The notes below the pieces were generated by a model. That model searched no databases. It saw only the letters and a program-made list of their open reading frames with translations, and was not told where the DNA came from. Of a stretch of 64,000 bases of DNA, positions 54,987 through 62,700 are shown in pieces. Made by a program: the position numbers and the translations under genes. This DNA is from Albibacterium sp963696875 (GTDB lineage Bacteria; Bacteroidota; Bacteroidia; Sphingobacteriales; Sphingobacteriaceae), in assembly GCA_963696875.1 (NCBI GenBank), contig CAVOLQ010000007.1:310001-374000 (forward strand), read 5' to 3'. Numbering within the stretch: the stretch's first letter is position 1; the number at the start of each line of letters is the position of its first letter.

Positions 54987-55803
54987 TTAACAATTCAGAT
55001 AAGGTTCGACCAAAATTTGGGTTGATCATATTATGGTCCTCATTTATGACGATTTGCTTACCTAATGCAATTTTGGGAATAATTGAATTTCCAATTTTGG
55101 AAGGATAGCTTTTATCTCTTTCACCGAAAACAAAGATACTTTTTATTTGGTGCTGATTAAGATTATCAATAAATTTCTGGGCATCCAGATTTAGAAACCG
55201 CATATAACTTGTGCAGGCGTAAAACGTAAACCTCAATTCTGCAGTGGCAACCTCTTTTAATAATATGTCATGTGATTCTTGGTCGACCACGTGGATTCTT
55301 TTTAATACCGAAAGGAAACTGATCATTCCATTATCGCTTAAGGCGAGTCGCTCTAATAGTTTATTTCCTATTTTATTGGAACTTAAGAATGTTATAATTT
55401 TTCCTGGCTTAAGACTGGACGGCGCAGCAAAAAAGACCTCATTAATTTTTTCAGGTATTTCCTCTACCAATGTTGTGGCATAGTGTGAGCCCATCGAATA
55501 GGCGATAAGAGAGAAGTCTTCAATGCCTAATTTTTCGCAAAAAGAGAGGAATAGAGTACCTAAGTCTTGCTTTGAAATCCCTTTTTTTACCGCTCCCAAA
55601 CTTTGGTCTTTAAGCCTTGTTTCTTTATGAAAGAACAGATCAAATCCATAAAATGTATACCGATTTCCTAAGATTTCCTCTAAAACTTTAAATTGTCTTC
55701 CATGCATACCATAGCCATGAAAGCAGAGCATCTTCTTTGCACCACTACCAAATTTATAGTAATGCATTACTACTCGGTCATCTTCAAAATAATGTTTGCT
55801 CAT
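54976..55803 (-). CDS. Alpha/beta hydrolase
   Basis: The fold signature F-H-G-Y-G-M-H-G-R-Q-F (oxyanion region) and nucleophile elbow A-Y-S-M-G-S-H (Ser near residue 104) are present. The acid is in F-G-E-R-D-K-S-Y and the base His in E-D-H-N-M-I-N near the C-terminus. At 275 aa it could serve as a thioesterase or transesterase releasing the acyl chain from the ACP. The ATG at 55803 is used; upstream codons overlap acpS and look non-coding. It is 5 bases downstream of acpS. Confidence 0.82.
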   Translation of the reverse strand: MSKHYFEDDRVVMHYYKFGSGAKKMLCFHGYGMHGRQFKVLEEILGNRYTFYGFDLFFHKETRLKDQSLGAVKKGISKQDLGTLFLSFCEKLGIEDFSLIAYSMGSHYATTLVEEIPEKINEVFFAAPSSLKPGKIITFLSSNKIGNKLLERLALSDNGMISFLSVLKRIHVVDQESHDILLKEVATAELRFTFYACTSYMRFLNLDAQKFIDNLNQHQIKSIFVFGERDKSYPSKIGNSIIPKIALGKQIVINEDHNMINPNFGRTLSELLNDH

Positions 55804-55808
55804 GTATA

Positions 55809-56204
55809 TTATTTTTTGGTGACAGCAATAGCCCAAGCATAGTCTCCATCATGTGTAATACTTAAACTTATTTGTAGATGTGATAATTGCTCCGGCAAAA
55901 TAACCTGTGGCATACCTGCAATTTTTGTCCTTATTATTTCAATCTTTTTAAAAGTAATTGCCGTAGAGTTGATCTGCTTGATGCTTTTATATATAGCTTC
56001 CTTGGCTGCCCAAGTAGACGCATACCTAAGTATGGGTTTATCAAACTGCATACAGTAGGCGATTTCATTTTCTGTAAATACTTTTCTCTGAAAAAGATCA
56101 TTGAAGGATAGTTCAAAATCAGGGATGAATACTAGATCGTTCCCTATTGCAAAGTCGTGCCGAGGATATTTACCCAAAATCAATTTTTCTAAGTCATCCC
56201 TCAT
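55809..56204 (-). CDS. Holo-ACP synthase (4'-phosphopantetheinyl transferase, AcpS family)
   Basis: It attaches the phosphopantetheine arm of CoA to the serine of an acyl carrier protein. The AcpS motifs G-N-D-L-V (metal-binding Asp at about residue 23) and W-A-A-K-E-A-I-Y-K are present in 131 aa. Its start overlaps the enoyl reductase gene by 11 bases. Its position suggests it activates the operon's own, atypical ACP. Confidence 0.9.
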   Translation of the reverse strand: MRDDLEKLILGKYPRHDFAIGNDLVFIPDFELSFNDLFQRKVFTENEIAYCMQFDKPILRYASTWAAKEAIYKSIKQINSTAITFKKIEIIRTKIAGMPQVILPEQLSHLQISLSITHDGDYAWAIAVTKK

Positions 56205-57006
56205 CTACTGCTACTCCCATTATGTTAAAGCCTCCATCTACATAATGTATATTGCCTGTTACTTTCTTTGATAAATCAGAAAAATAGTATAGCGCCGTAT
56301 TGGCAACATCTTCAGCAACAATATTGCCCAAAGGGGCGGTGATTTTTCCTAGTTTACGTAGCTTTCTTACACCATTTATCCCCCCAGCAGAAGTCGTCAT
56401 CACCAATCCCGCGGAAACTGCATTAACTCTTACCCCAATCTTCCTAAAGTAACTTGAGAGGTAAATCATGATATTTTCAAGTGCTGCTTTATTTACAGAC
56501 ATTCCTGCATATCCTGGAAAAACACGTTGTGATGCATTGTAGGTTAAGGTTAAAATAGATGCATTTTCGGATAATAAAGCCTCTGCAACACGACAAATCC
56601 TCAATAGAGAATAGGCGCTGATATTAAAAGAATCCATTAGATCATCGAAAGGTATATCAATATAAGAAGGTGCAGGCTTGCCGTTCCCTGGTAAACTATA
56701 GCACATCACACTTTGACTGCCAAATGCAACCCCGTGAAGTATATAGTCTATCGGACCAAGACCGTCATGAACGTTGTTTAAAAAATGCCTGATCTGTTCT
56801 TCGTTTCTAACATCAACATGTGTAGCATAGGTGGTATCCATGCCATTTTTCTCTAAAAGGAATAAGACATCATCCCTCGTGTCCTCAACATAAGTTAACA
56901 CCACCCTGCAACCAGATTGATGTAATTTTAAAGCAACATGGAAGGCGATGGAGCTATCGTTCCTTACACCAAATACAACTGCAACTTTATCTGTGTTATT
57001 TATCAT
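56194..57006 (-). CDS. FabI-like enoyl-ACP reductase (SDR)
   Basis: A 270-residue SDR of the FabI branch. The nucleotide-binding start is G-V-R-N-D-S-S-I-A, and the catalytic pair Tyr166/Lys173 has the FabI spacing (Y-x6-K). A second Tyr at 156, ten residues upstream, matches the FabI arrangement. The substrate-loop region is S-A-G-L-V-M-T-T-S-A-G-G. It would reduce the enoyl-ACP double bond. Its start overlaps the KS stop by 4 bases. Confidence 0.85.
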   Translation of the reverse strand: MINNTDKVAVVFGVRNDSSIAFHVALKLHQSGCRVVLTYVEDTRDDVLFLLEKNGMDTTYATHVDVRNEEQIRHFLNNVHDGLGPIDYILHGVAFGSQSVMCYSLPGNGKPAPSYIDIPFDDLMDSFNISAYSLLRICRVAEALLSENASILTLTYNASQRVFPGYAGMSVNKAALENIMIYLSSYFRKIGVRVNAVSAGLVMTTSAGGINGVRKLRKLGKITAPLGNIVAEDVANTALYYFSDLSKKVTGNIHYVDGGFNIMGVAVDEG

Positions 57007-58355
57007 GAATTATCCCTTGATATCAGAATCGAACTATTTGTGCCACCAAATCCATAGTTTAGACAGGCAATGCTATTAATTTCTTTTTTAAGACTTTTCT
57101 GGGGGAGTAGATCTCTAAAACTAGCTAGAGGAGACTTTATTCCTTCCCATGTGTCGGATGTTTGAAAACGCTCTAATTCTGTGTTTAGATTAAATGAGTT
57201 TAGGCAGGGTAGCACCGTTTGATGCTGTAGCATTAGTAAGGCTGTAATAAATTCAACTGACCCAGCGGCACCCAGCATATGGCCGAATTGTGATTTAGGA
57301 GCGGATACATGATAATCGCGGACCCCCAAAATCTCCACTACACTCAATAATTCGATCGCATCTCCGACTGGAGTGGAAGTGCCGTGCACTTTTACCACAT
57401 CCGGTTTAAAACCATTATTGGGTAATAAACCATTCCATAACCTTTTTTGTCCGACAAATGATGGAGAAAACATGTCACCGTCTCCATCAGAATTATTAAA
57501 ATAATTATCGATAACCGCCAGAATATTAGCGCCTCGGGCTTTAGCCATTTCATATTCTTCTAAGCAGACAATCCCTGCGCCAAATGAACAGACAAAGCCG
57601 TTTCTATTCACATCAAATGGTCTAGAACTTTCTTCCGGTGAAAAACCTCGGCTTAATATTTGCATAGCATCAAAACCAATAAAAGTCTCCAAGGAAGTTC
57701 CCTCAACACCGCCTGCAACAACCCTGTCCTGCAATCCAAACTTGATCAGTCGGTATGCATAGCCAATATTGCCCAAGCCAGTAGCGCAAGCCGAACCTAT
57801 CGACTCGCACACACCTTTGTTTTTAATTAGGCAGGAAACGTTTGCAGCATCACGATAGACCATGGCCCTGTCCACCGTATGTGAACCCACAGATCTGGTT
57901 TTTTTTCCAAGTTCAAAAAAATTGTGCCATGCACTCCGTTGGATTATATGGCCAGCGCCTGCGGAACCTATTGCCACCCCAGTGTTTTCCGATTGTGTTT
58001 CTAGTTCTGTCCACCCCGCCATTTTTATTGCATCTAGCGAGCCAAGCATTGCCCAGATGCTGCCAACATCGGCGGTCGATAAATTACTAGCTGGAATTCG
58101 GTCTAAAAGGTCAACATAAACTTCGGGGTAATTTATAATATGTGTAGAATAGATGGCCTCAAGATTCATTTCAGTCTCGGTTATAAAGCCAGAAATTGTA
58201 GAACGTATATTCTTGCCATGAGCTGTTGCTGTATCCCATTCTCTTACCAAACTTTTATTAGCGAAAAGTTTTTCTGAAAAATCATCTAAGTCAGAACAGG
58301 TGGGAAAAGCTCCGCCCATCCCTACCACCGCTACTTTTCTACCCTTTAGCTCCAT
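57003..58355 (-). CDS. Beta-ketoacyl-ACP synthase (FabF-like)
   Basis: The elongating condensing enzyme of the operon, 450 aa. The Cys-His-His triad is intact: Cys190 (G-S-A-C-A-T-G), His324 (V-H-G-T-S-T-P) and His359 (K-S-Q-F-G-H-M), with Lys354. FabF-type dimer and C-terminal segments (C-L-N-Y-G-F-G-G-T-N) are present. There is no second KS or chain-length-factor gene, so it probably works as a homodimer. It begins 1 base after the ACP stop. Confidence 0.9.
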   Translation of the reverse strand: MELKGRKVAVVGMGGAFPTCSDLDDFSEKLFANKSLVREWDTATAHGKNIRSTISGFITETEMNLEAIYSTHIINYPEVYVDLLDRIPASNLSTADVGSIWAMLGSLDAIKMAGWTELETQSENTGVAIGSAGAGHIIQRSAWHNFFELGKKTRSVGSHTVDRAMVYRDAANVSCLIKNKGVCESIGSACATGLGNIGYAYRLIKFGLQDRVVAGGVEGTSLETFIGFDAMQILSRGFSPEESSRPFDVNRNGFVCSFGAGIVCLEEYEMAKARGANILAVIDNYFNNSDGDGDMFSPSFVGQKRLWNGLLPNNGFKPDVVKVHGTSTPVGDAIELLSVVEILGVRDYHVSAPKSQFGHMLGAAGSVEFITALLMLQHQTVLPCLNSFNLNTELERFQTSDTWEGIKSPLASFRDLLPQKSLKKEINSIACLNYGFGGTNSSILISRDNS

Positions 58356-58356
58356 T

Positions 58357-58617
58357 TTAGGCTTTTTCTTTTGTACGTAAGATCAGATCAACAATATCCT
58401 TAACTTTGGAACCCAAATCATCTATATCATCGTCTTCGAATTCAATATCAAATTTTTGTTCGGCTTTGGCCGCAATGTTGATCATCTCTGTAGATGGAGT
58501 ACCTAAGTCGGCAATAAAATCAGTTTCTTCGGTTACCTCAGTCAGTTTTTCTTGATCTATAGTTCTCACAGTTTGTAGTATCTCTACCAACCCGTTAATG
58601 ATTTCCTGTCTTTCCAT
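58357..58617 (-). CDS. Acyl carrier protein with atypical P-S-T site
   Basis: An 86-residue acidic four-helix ACP. In place of the usual G-x-D-S-L around the pantetheinylated serine it has L-G-T-P-S-T-E-M, with Ser42 retained. The recognition helix continues I-A-A-K-A-E-Q-K-F-D-I-E-F. Ser42 should be modified, but recognition by the general AcpS may be poor, which fits the dedicated acpS downstream. The flanking enzymes read out the same acyl-ACP. Confidence 0.88.
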   Translation of the reverse strand: MERQEIINGLVEILQTVRTIDQEKLTEVTEETDFIADLGTPSTEMINIAAKAEQKFDIEFEDDDIDDLGSKVKDIVDLILRTKEKA

Positions 58618-58629
58618 TTATATAATTTA

Positions 58630-59175
58630 TTAAAATTTTTCTTTTTTTATCGCTCTTCCTGTAACGTCGAATAATTCCGCTACTAAAATAAAATCATCTC
58701 TTAAATCGTAATTGATTAATTTCGTTTCGTCAAAATCTTTGAAATACGCATCTAAATCTCGTCCTTTCGGCACTCTATAAATTCTTCCGTCGGCTACCAT
58801 CTGCCGGAATTTGTAAAACTTTATCTTTCCAATACTGATAAAAGTATCCCCTTCTTCCAGATAGTTATGAAAATTTACTTGTCCAGTGCTTATGAAAGCC
58901 GGAATAAATTTATCTTTCAACGCTAAGGGATCACAATTTTGCTTTTTACACTCCAGAAATGTCCCGCAAGAGACGATAGTGGCTTGTGCAAAGGCTTCGA
59001 TTTGGTCAACGCCTCTAAAGATTCCAAAGTGATCATGTACATCCCTTTGTTTTGGTGTATAACTAGCAACTATTCCAATTTCTGGAATATGCCAATGGTA
59101 GGCATCCAGCAATATTTTGGTGGGGCCATGTAATAGCATTTGCTTCGGCTCAAGTCCCAATAAATTATTATTCAT
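58630..59175 (-). CDS. FabZ-like hot-dog dehydratase
   Basis: A 181-residue protein with a hot-dog helix signature H-D-H-F-G-I-F-R-G-V-D-Q-I-E-A-F-A-Q, carrying the catalytic His49 and Glu60 of 3-hydroxyacyl-ACP dehydratases. The His-Glu spacing (11) is shorter than the usual 14 of FabZ. The C-terminal half (residues 80-181) is longer than FabZ. The likely role is dehydration of 3-hydroxyacyl-ACP. It lies 2 bases after the reductase stop and 12 bases before the ACP gene. Confidence 0.75.
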   Translation of the reverse strand: MNNNLLGLEPKQMLLHGPTKILLDAYHWHIPEIGIVASYTPKQRDVHDHFGIFRGVDQIEAFAQATIVSCGTFLECKKQNCDPLALKDKFIPAFISTGQVNFHNYLEEGDTFISIGKIKFYKFRQMVADGRIYRVPKGRDLDAYFKDFDETKLINYDLRDDFILVAELFDVTGRAIKKEKF

Positions 59176-59177
59176 TG

Positions 59178-59906
59178 TTAAAAGAGCCCTCCGTTTACTT
59201 CAATGTTGCTGCCGTTAATATAAGAGGCCTTATCAGATAGTAAAAAAGCAATAGTTTCAGCTATTTCTTCAGATTCCCCAAACCGCTGTGCTGGAATCAT
59301 TTTTAAATACCGATCCTTTTCCGAGTTCGGAATAGTATGCGTCATGCGCGTTTGTATGAATCCGGGTGAAATAGTCAATACTCTAATTTGGTGCCCTTGG
59401 TATAATGCTGCAGCTTCCTTAGCGATGGATTTTGAGAAAGCGATTAATCCAGCTTTTGTTGCTGCATATACAGACTGAAAGGCATTTCCCGTTTGGGCCA
59501 CACATGAACTTACTTGGATGATTACTCCTTTGTTTTTCAACCCGAAAATTTTCATTACCGTTTTAGTGATCATGATAGGTGCTTTCAAATTAACCATTAG
59601 CATAGCATCTATGTCTTTTTCAGGTTGAAAAACCAAGGGTTTGTCAATTGCAATGCCAGCATTGTTTATCACTGCATAAAGATCCTGGGCATGTTCAACT
59701 TTGAGCTTTTTACAAAAATCTTTTAGTTCAGCCGGATTACTCAGGTCTGCAGTTAAAACGTAATTGTTCTCTCTTAACTCTTTTATGTTCTCATCTTTAG
59801 AAGCATGTAGAATTAAACAATAATCATCGTTTAGTCTTCTGGCCATTGCCAGTCCTAAACCTGAGCTGGCACCAGTAATTAAAACTTTTGGTTTTTTCGA
59901 TTTCAA
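59178..59906 (-). CDS. SDR family 3-oxoacyl-ACP reductase (FabG-like)
   Basis: First gene of the operon, 242 aa. The NADP-binding motif T-G-A-S-S-G-L-G is at residues 11-18, N-N-A-G-I-A at 81-86 and the catalytic Ser134-Tyr147-Lys151 (V-S-S, Y-A-A-T-K) follow. It would reduce 3-oxoacyl-ACP to 3-hydroxyacyl-ACP. As an SDR its substrate is not certain from sequence alone, but the position fixes the likely role. A promoter-like pair lies 24 bases upstream. Confidence 0.88.
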   Translation of the reverse strand: MKSKKPKVLITGASSGLGLAMARRLNDDYCLILHASKDENIKELRENNYVLTADLSNPAELKDFCKKLKVEHAQDLYAVINNAGIAIDKPLVFQPEKDIDAMLMVNLKAPIMITKTVMKIFGLKNKGVIIQVSSCVAQTGNAFQSVYAATKAGLIAFSKSIAKEAAALYQGHQIRVLTISPGFIQTRMTHTIPNSEKDRYLKMIPAQRFGESEEIAETIAFLLSDKASYINGSNIEVNGGLF

Positions 59907-60283
59907 GTTATCTTCTATTAGTGATGGATCAAAAATAAAATATTACATCCAGAAAGCAAGTTTAATGCAGGATTAATTTATTTAAAGATCAACTAAGAGT
60001 AAATTGACATTATTGCTACTGATGCAGTCCTTATCGTTTATGGAACCATTTGTAGGTGGTTTTTATATACGTATTTTCTTTAATGTGAATTAATAGCTGT
60101 TGATTATCGTAGGCGTACCTTAAATTAGAAAGGATGTTTCTAAGAAACTCTGGAGTCATTTTGTCCTAAAGTTAGATTTTTAATCTTTTTCTATACTTCT
60201 CAAAAAACAATCTTTTAAAACTTGGTGTTTTAGCGTAGTGGTTTGGGTCAATAATAAATTGTTAAATACTAAAGTAAGAAGAC
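59907..60283. other. 377-base intergenic region between FAS-like operon and VOC gene
   Basis: The proximal part holds the operon promoter. A 56-codon open frame on the minus strand (59989-60159, starting M-T-P-E-F-L-R-N-I-L) has no recognisable family and weak support. It could be a small gene, since its first 33 codons look protein-like, but the rest does not. Nothing else is evident. Confidence 0.35.
59930..59960 (-). promoter_or_regulatory. Probable promoter of the FAS-like operon
   Basis: Read on the minus strand, CTTG (-33, 59957-59960) and TATTTTTG (-7, 59930-59937) are separated by 19 bases. This gives an estimated transcript start about 17 bases upstream of the first gene. One mismatch in the -33 box. 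Confidence 0.5.
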
Positions 60284-60682
60284 ATGAAGAAGTTAGGGGT
60301 AGATGTTAATGTTGTCAATTGGTTTGAAATACCTGTTTTGGATACAGAAAGAGCTAAGAAGTTTTACGAAACTCTTTTTGATATAGAGATGCCATCAACT
60401 AAAATGAATGGAATGGAAATGATATTTTTTCCTATGGATCCTCAAATGAGTTCGGGAAAGGTATCAGGGGCATTAGTGAAAGGAGAGCATATGGTACCTT
60501 CGAAAGCAGGGGTATTGATTTATTTAAATGCAAATCCCTCCATTCAATTAATAGAAGATAAGATAGAGCCTGCTGGTGGCAAAGTGGTTCAGCCTAAGAT
60601 GTTAATCGATGAAAAGATTGGCTATTTAACATTTTTTATCGATACCGAAGGGAATCGATTGGCTTTGCATGCAAATAGTTGA
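60284..60682 (+). CDS. VOC family protein (glyoxalase/dioxygenase fold)
   Basis: A 132-residue single VOC domain with two beta-alpha-beta-beta-beta modules (W-F-E-I-P-V-L-D-T-E-R-A-K-K-F-Y at the N-terminus; I-G-Y-L-T-F-F-I-D-T-E-G-N-R-L-A-L at the end). The fold supports metal-dependent lyase, dioxygenase or binding functions; the actual one is unknown. It stands alone downstream of the FAS operon promoter region, divergent from it. Confidence 0.88.
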   Translation: MKKLGVDVNVVNWFEIPVLDTERAKKFYETLFDIEMPSTKMNGMEMIFFPMDPQMSSGKVSGALVKGEHMVPSKAGVLIYLNANPSIQLIEDKIEPAGGKVVQPKMLIDEKIGYLTFFIDTEGNRLALHANS

Positions 60683-60833
60683 TAAACAAGGTGACATCAG
60701 TCTTTGTTAAATTAAATTATAAATGATATCTATTACCCCGTCTTTGTTTTCCAGATACATCCAAAACTTATTCTAGTATAAGATGTTTCAATAAATAATC
60801 CCAATGAAGATTACTGTTAAAACCTTGAATACA

Positions 60834-61070
60834 ATGACACACAATGATAAAGAAAAGAAAGAAACATCAGTAAATGAGTTTTCCCAGGCACCAGAAAGCG
60901 ATAATACGGAAAAAGTAACGAAAAGCGTTTATGGCGAAGGTGCAATTCGAAAAGATGATGGACTGATTGATCCCGAGAGAAGATTAGAAGATCACCCGGG
61001 TTCTTACCAGTTAAAAGAGAAAGGTGTAGATGAGGAGGAGCATCTAGATGAGGATTCTATAGATGAATAA
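60834..61070 (+). CDS. Small acidic protein, unknown function
   Basis: A 78-residue, highly charged, hydrophilic protein (from the ATG at 60834; an in-frame ATG at 60804 adds ten residues). It has Glu/Asp/Lys-rich segments and ends in a strongly acidic tail. It has no transmembrane segment or cysteine. It may be a disordered stress-type protein. Not recognised. Confidence 0.55.
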   Translation: MTHNDKEKKETSVNEFSQAPESDNTEKVTKSVYGEGAIRKDDGLIDPERRLEDHPGSYQLKEKGVDEEEHLDEDSIDE

Positions 61071-61090
61071 TTAATATAAAATATGCCGTT

Positions 61091-61849
61091 TTATTTTTTT
61101 CGGACATAAATATGTTTGATGTTGTTTTTACCGCTTTCTCTTTCATCAATTTCGAATTTATTCATGCTTTTGATAAATGGCAGGAGTTTGGTAAATCCAT
61201 AATTACGGGGGTCAAAATCGGGCTTCTTTTTTAACAATAGATTTCCAAGATCACCTAAAAATGCCCATCCATTATCATCACCCAAGTCACTAATGCTGCT
61301 AGATACTAGTTTTATGACTTTTGGGTCAATTTTGCTTAGCGGTATTTTTTTAGCTTTCCTTTCGCTTTCTGTTTTTGGTTCTTTCTTATCATGCTCAGAA
61401 TCAGACTGCCCACCTAGTATTTCTATATAGATAAATTTGTCACAGGCTGTAATGAATGCGTTCAAAGTTTTCTTTTCCCCAATACCAATCACTTTCATTC
61501 CCGCTTCCCGTAATCTTGTAGCCAACCTAGTAAAGTCACTGTCGCTGGAAACGATACAAAAACCATCAACTTTTCCTGTGTATAAGATGTCCATGGCATC
61601 AATAATAAGGGCACTATCCGAAGCGTTTTTCCCGGTAGAATAGCTATATTGCTGAACCGGAGTGATAGCATTTTCTAATAACACTTTTTTCCAACCAGAT
61701 ACGGTTGGCTTCGTCCAATCTGCATATATTCTTTTAAAGGTCGGGGTGCCGTATTTTGCGATCTCTTCAAACATTTCTTTTACATTTGAATACGGCACAT
61801 TATCAGCATCAATTAATACAGCAAATTTTAAATCTTTATGTGATTCCAT
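61091..61849 (-). CDS. NYN (LabA-like) nuclease domain protein with C-terminal OST-HTH/LOTUS domain
   Basis: The N-terminal NYN/PIN-like domain (residues 8-145) has the acidic residues of the nuclease centre, F-A-V-L-I-D-A-D-N-V, A-S-D-S-A-L-I-I-D-A-M-D and V-S-S-D-S-D-F. It is followed by a charged linker and an OST-HTH/LOTUS-type winged-helix domain (residues 170-248, G-W-A-F-L-G-D-L-G-N-L-L). The combination is known in bacteria and eukaryotes for RNA-related functions. Here it would be an RNA-processing or RNA-binding factor; the target is unknown. 252 aa, monocistronic. Confidence 0.83.
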   Translation of the reverse strand: MESHKDLKFAVLIDADNVPYSNVKEMFEEIAKYGTPTFKRIYADWTKPTVSGWKKVLLENAITPVQQYSYSTGKNASDSALIIDAMDILYTGKVDGFCIVSSDSDFTRLATRLREAGMKVIGIGEKKTLNAFITACDKFIYIEILGGQSDSEHDKKEPKTESERKAKKIPLSKIDPKVIKLVSSSISDLGDDNGWAFLGDLGNLLLKKKPDFDPRNYGFTKLLPFIKSMNKFEIDERESGKNNIKHIYVRKK

Positions 61850-62094
61850 TTTATCTATCGATGACTTTAAAAGTAGTAGTACAAGTTAGTGATTTTTTAA
61901 TAATTTTCATTTTCTTTAATGTTTTATTAGGTTGTCTTAGTACGGCTTCGGGGGTTGGTTGATACTCTTTTATGACATTATTATCCCTTTCTTCAACAAA
62001 TTTTAGGTTTTGCTAACGGACTGTTGAAGGAGGGGAGAACATGTCTTAAAGAAGTCTTAAAGCCTCTCAAAGGATAACAATTTGTCGGTTTGTA

Positions 62095-62138
62095 AATGAG
62101 AATACCCTATAGTTTTATACTTATAGGGTATTCTCATT
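62095..62138. terminator. Hairpin between the NYN gene region and tRNA-Ser(GGA)
   Basis: Perfect 17-base arms (62095-62111 and 62122-62138) with a 10-base loop. It lies just downstream of the tRNA on the minus strand and can terminate that transcript, although the U-tract is short. From 61850 to 62094 I see no further feature. Confidence 0.65.
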
Positions 62139-62153
62139 TATCGAATCTATATG

Positions 62154-62238
62154 CGGAGAGAGTGGGATTCGAACCCACGGTACCTTGCGATACACACGCT
62201 TTCCAAGCGTGCTCCTTCAGCCACTCGGACACCTCTCC
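62154..62238 (-). tRNA. tRNA-Ser (anticodon GGA)
   Basis: A class II tRNA on the minus strand. The acceptor stem GGAGAGG at 62232-62238 pairs with 62155-62161, the anticodon loop is TTGGAAA (anticodon GGA) and the T-arm contains GTTCGAATC. The 3' end is followed by CAT, so CCA is not encoded, unlike the tRNA-Ser(UGA) gene. It reads UCC and UCU. Confidence 0.95.
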
Positions 62239-62328
62239 AATCCTAAATCGGATGCGAAGTTACTATTTATTCGATCTTAAAAGAAATTATTTGTAAATAG
62301 CGAGTAGCTTGGGTTAGTAATTTTATAC

Positions 62329-62625
62329 CTACGTATATTGTTTTACTAAGGATATCAATTCATTGGCTTGACGTACACCGCTTTGCCTCCATTTAATCTG
62401 ACCTTCTTTGAAAATCATTAAAGTAGGCACACCTTGAATACTATAAGCATTGGCTACAGAGGGATTTTTATCAATATCTATTTTTAGAACCGTGGCATCA
62501 TCGCCTAACTGTGATTTAACCTCCTTTAAAATAGGTTGCATCATTTTACAGGGTCCACACCATTCTGCAAAAAAATCCACCAAGACAGGTTTTTTGCTGT
62601 TTATTAATTCATTGAATTTACTCAT
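62329..62625 (-). CDS. trxA: Thioredoxin
   Basis: A 98-residue cytosolic thiol-disulfide oxidoreductase with the active site W-C-G-P-C-K at about residues 22-27 and the cis-proline loop G-V-P-T-L. It is a single thioredoxin fold without signal peptide. It lies downstream of tRNA-Ser(GGA) and divergent from the serine hydrolase gene. Confidence 0.94.
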   Translation of the reverse strand: MSKFNELINSKKPVLVDFFAEWCGPCKMMQPILKEVKSQLGDDATVLKIDIDKNPSVANAYSIQGVPTLMIFKEGQIKWRQSGVRQANELISLVKQYT

Positions 62626-62700
62626 AAGCCTAAAACAGAAGATTTCTAAAAATGTTTCTATTAATATTTGCTAAATTAGTTGAAATTTTATTAATAAAGA

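Noticed and set aside
57842..58119. Two overlapping open frames antisense to the ketosynthase
   Set aside because: Shadows of the KS active-site region; no recognisable protein features.
54333..59906. Flexirubin or aryl polyene pigment cluster
   Set aside because: Those clusters have more ketosynthases, an ammonia lyase or aromatic starter genes and several acyltransferases; none are present here.
62096..62296. 66-codon open frame on the plus strand across tRNA-Ser(GGA)
   Set aside because: It is antisense to the tRNA; its V-G-F-E-P-T peptide is a known annotation artefact.
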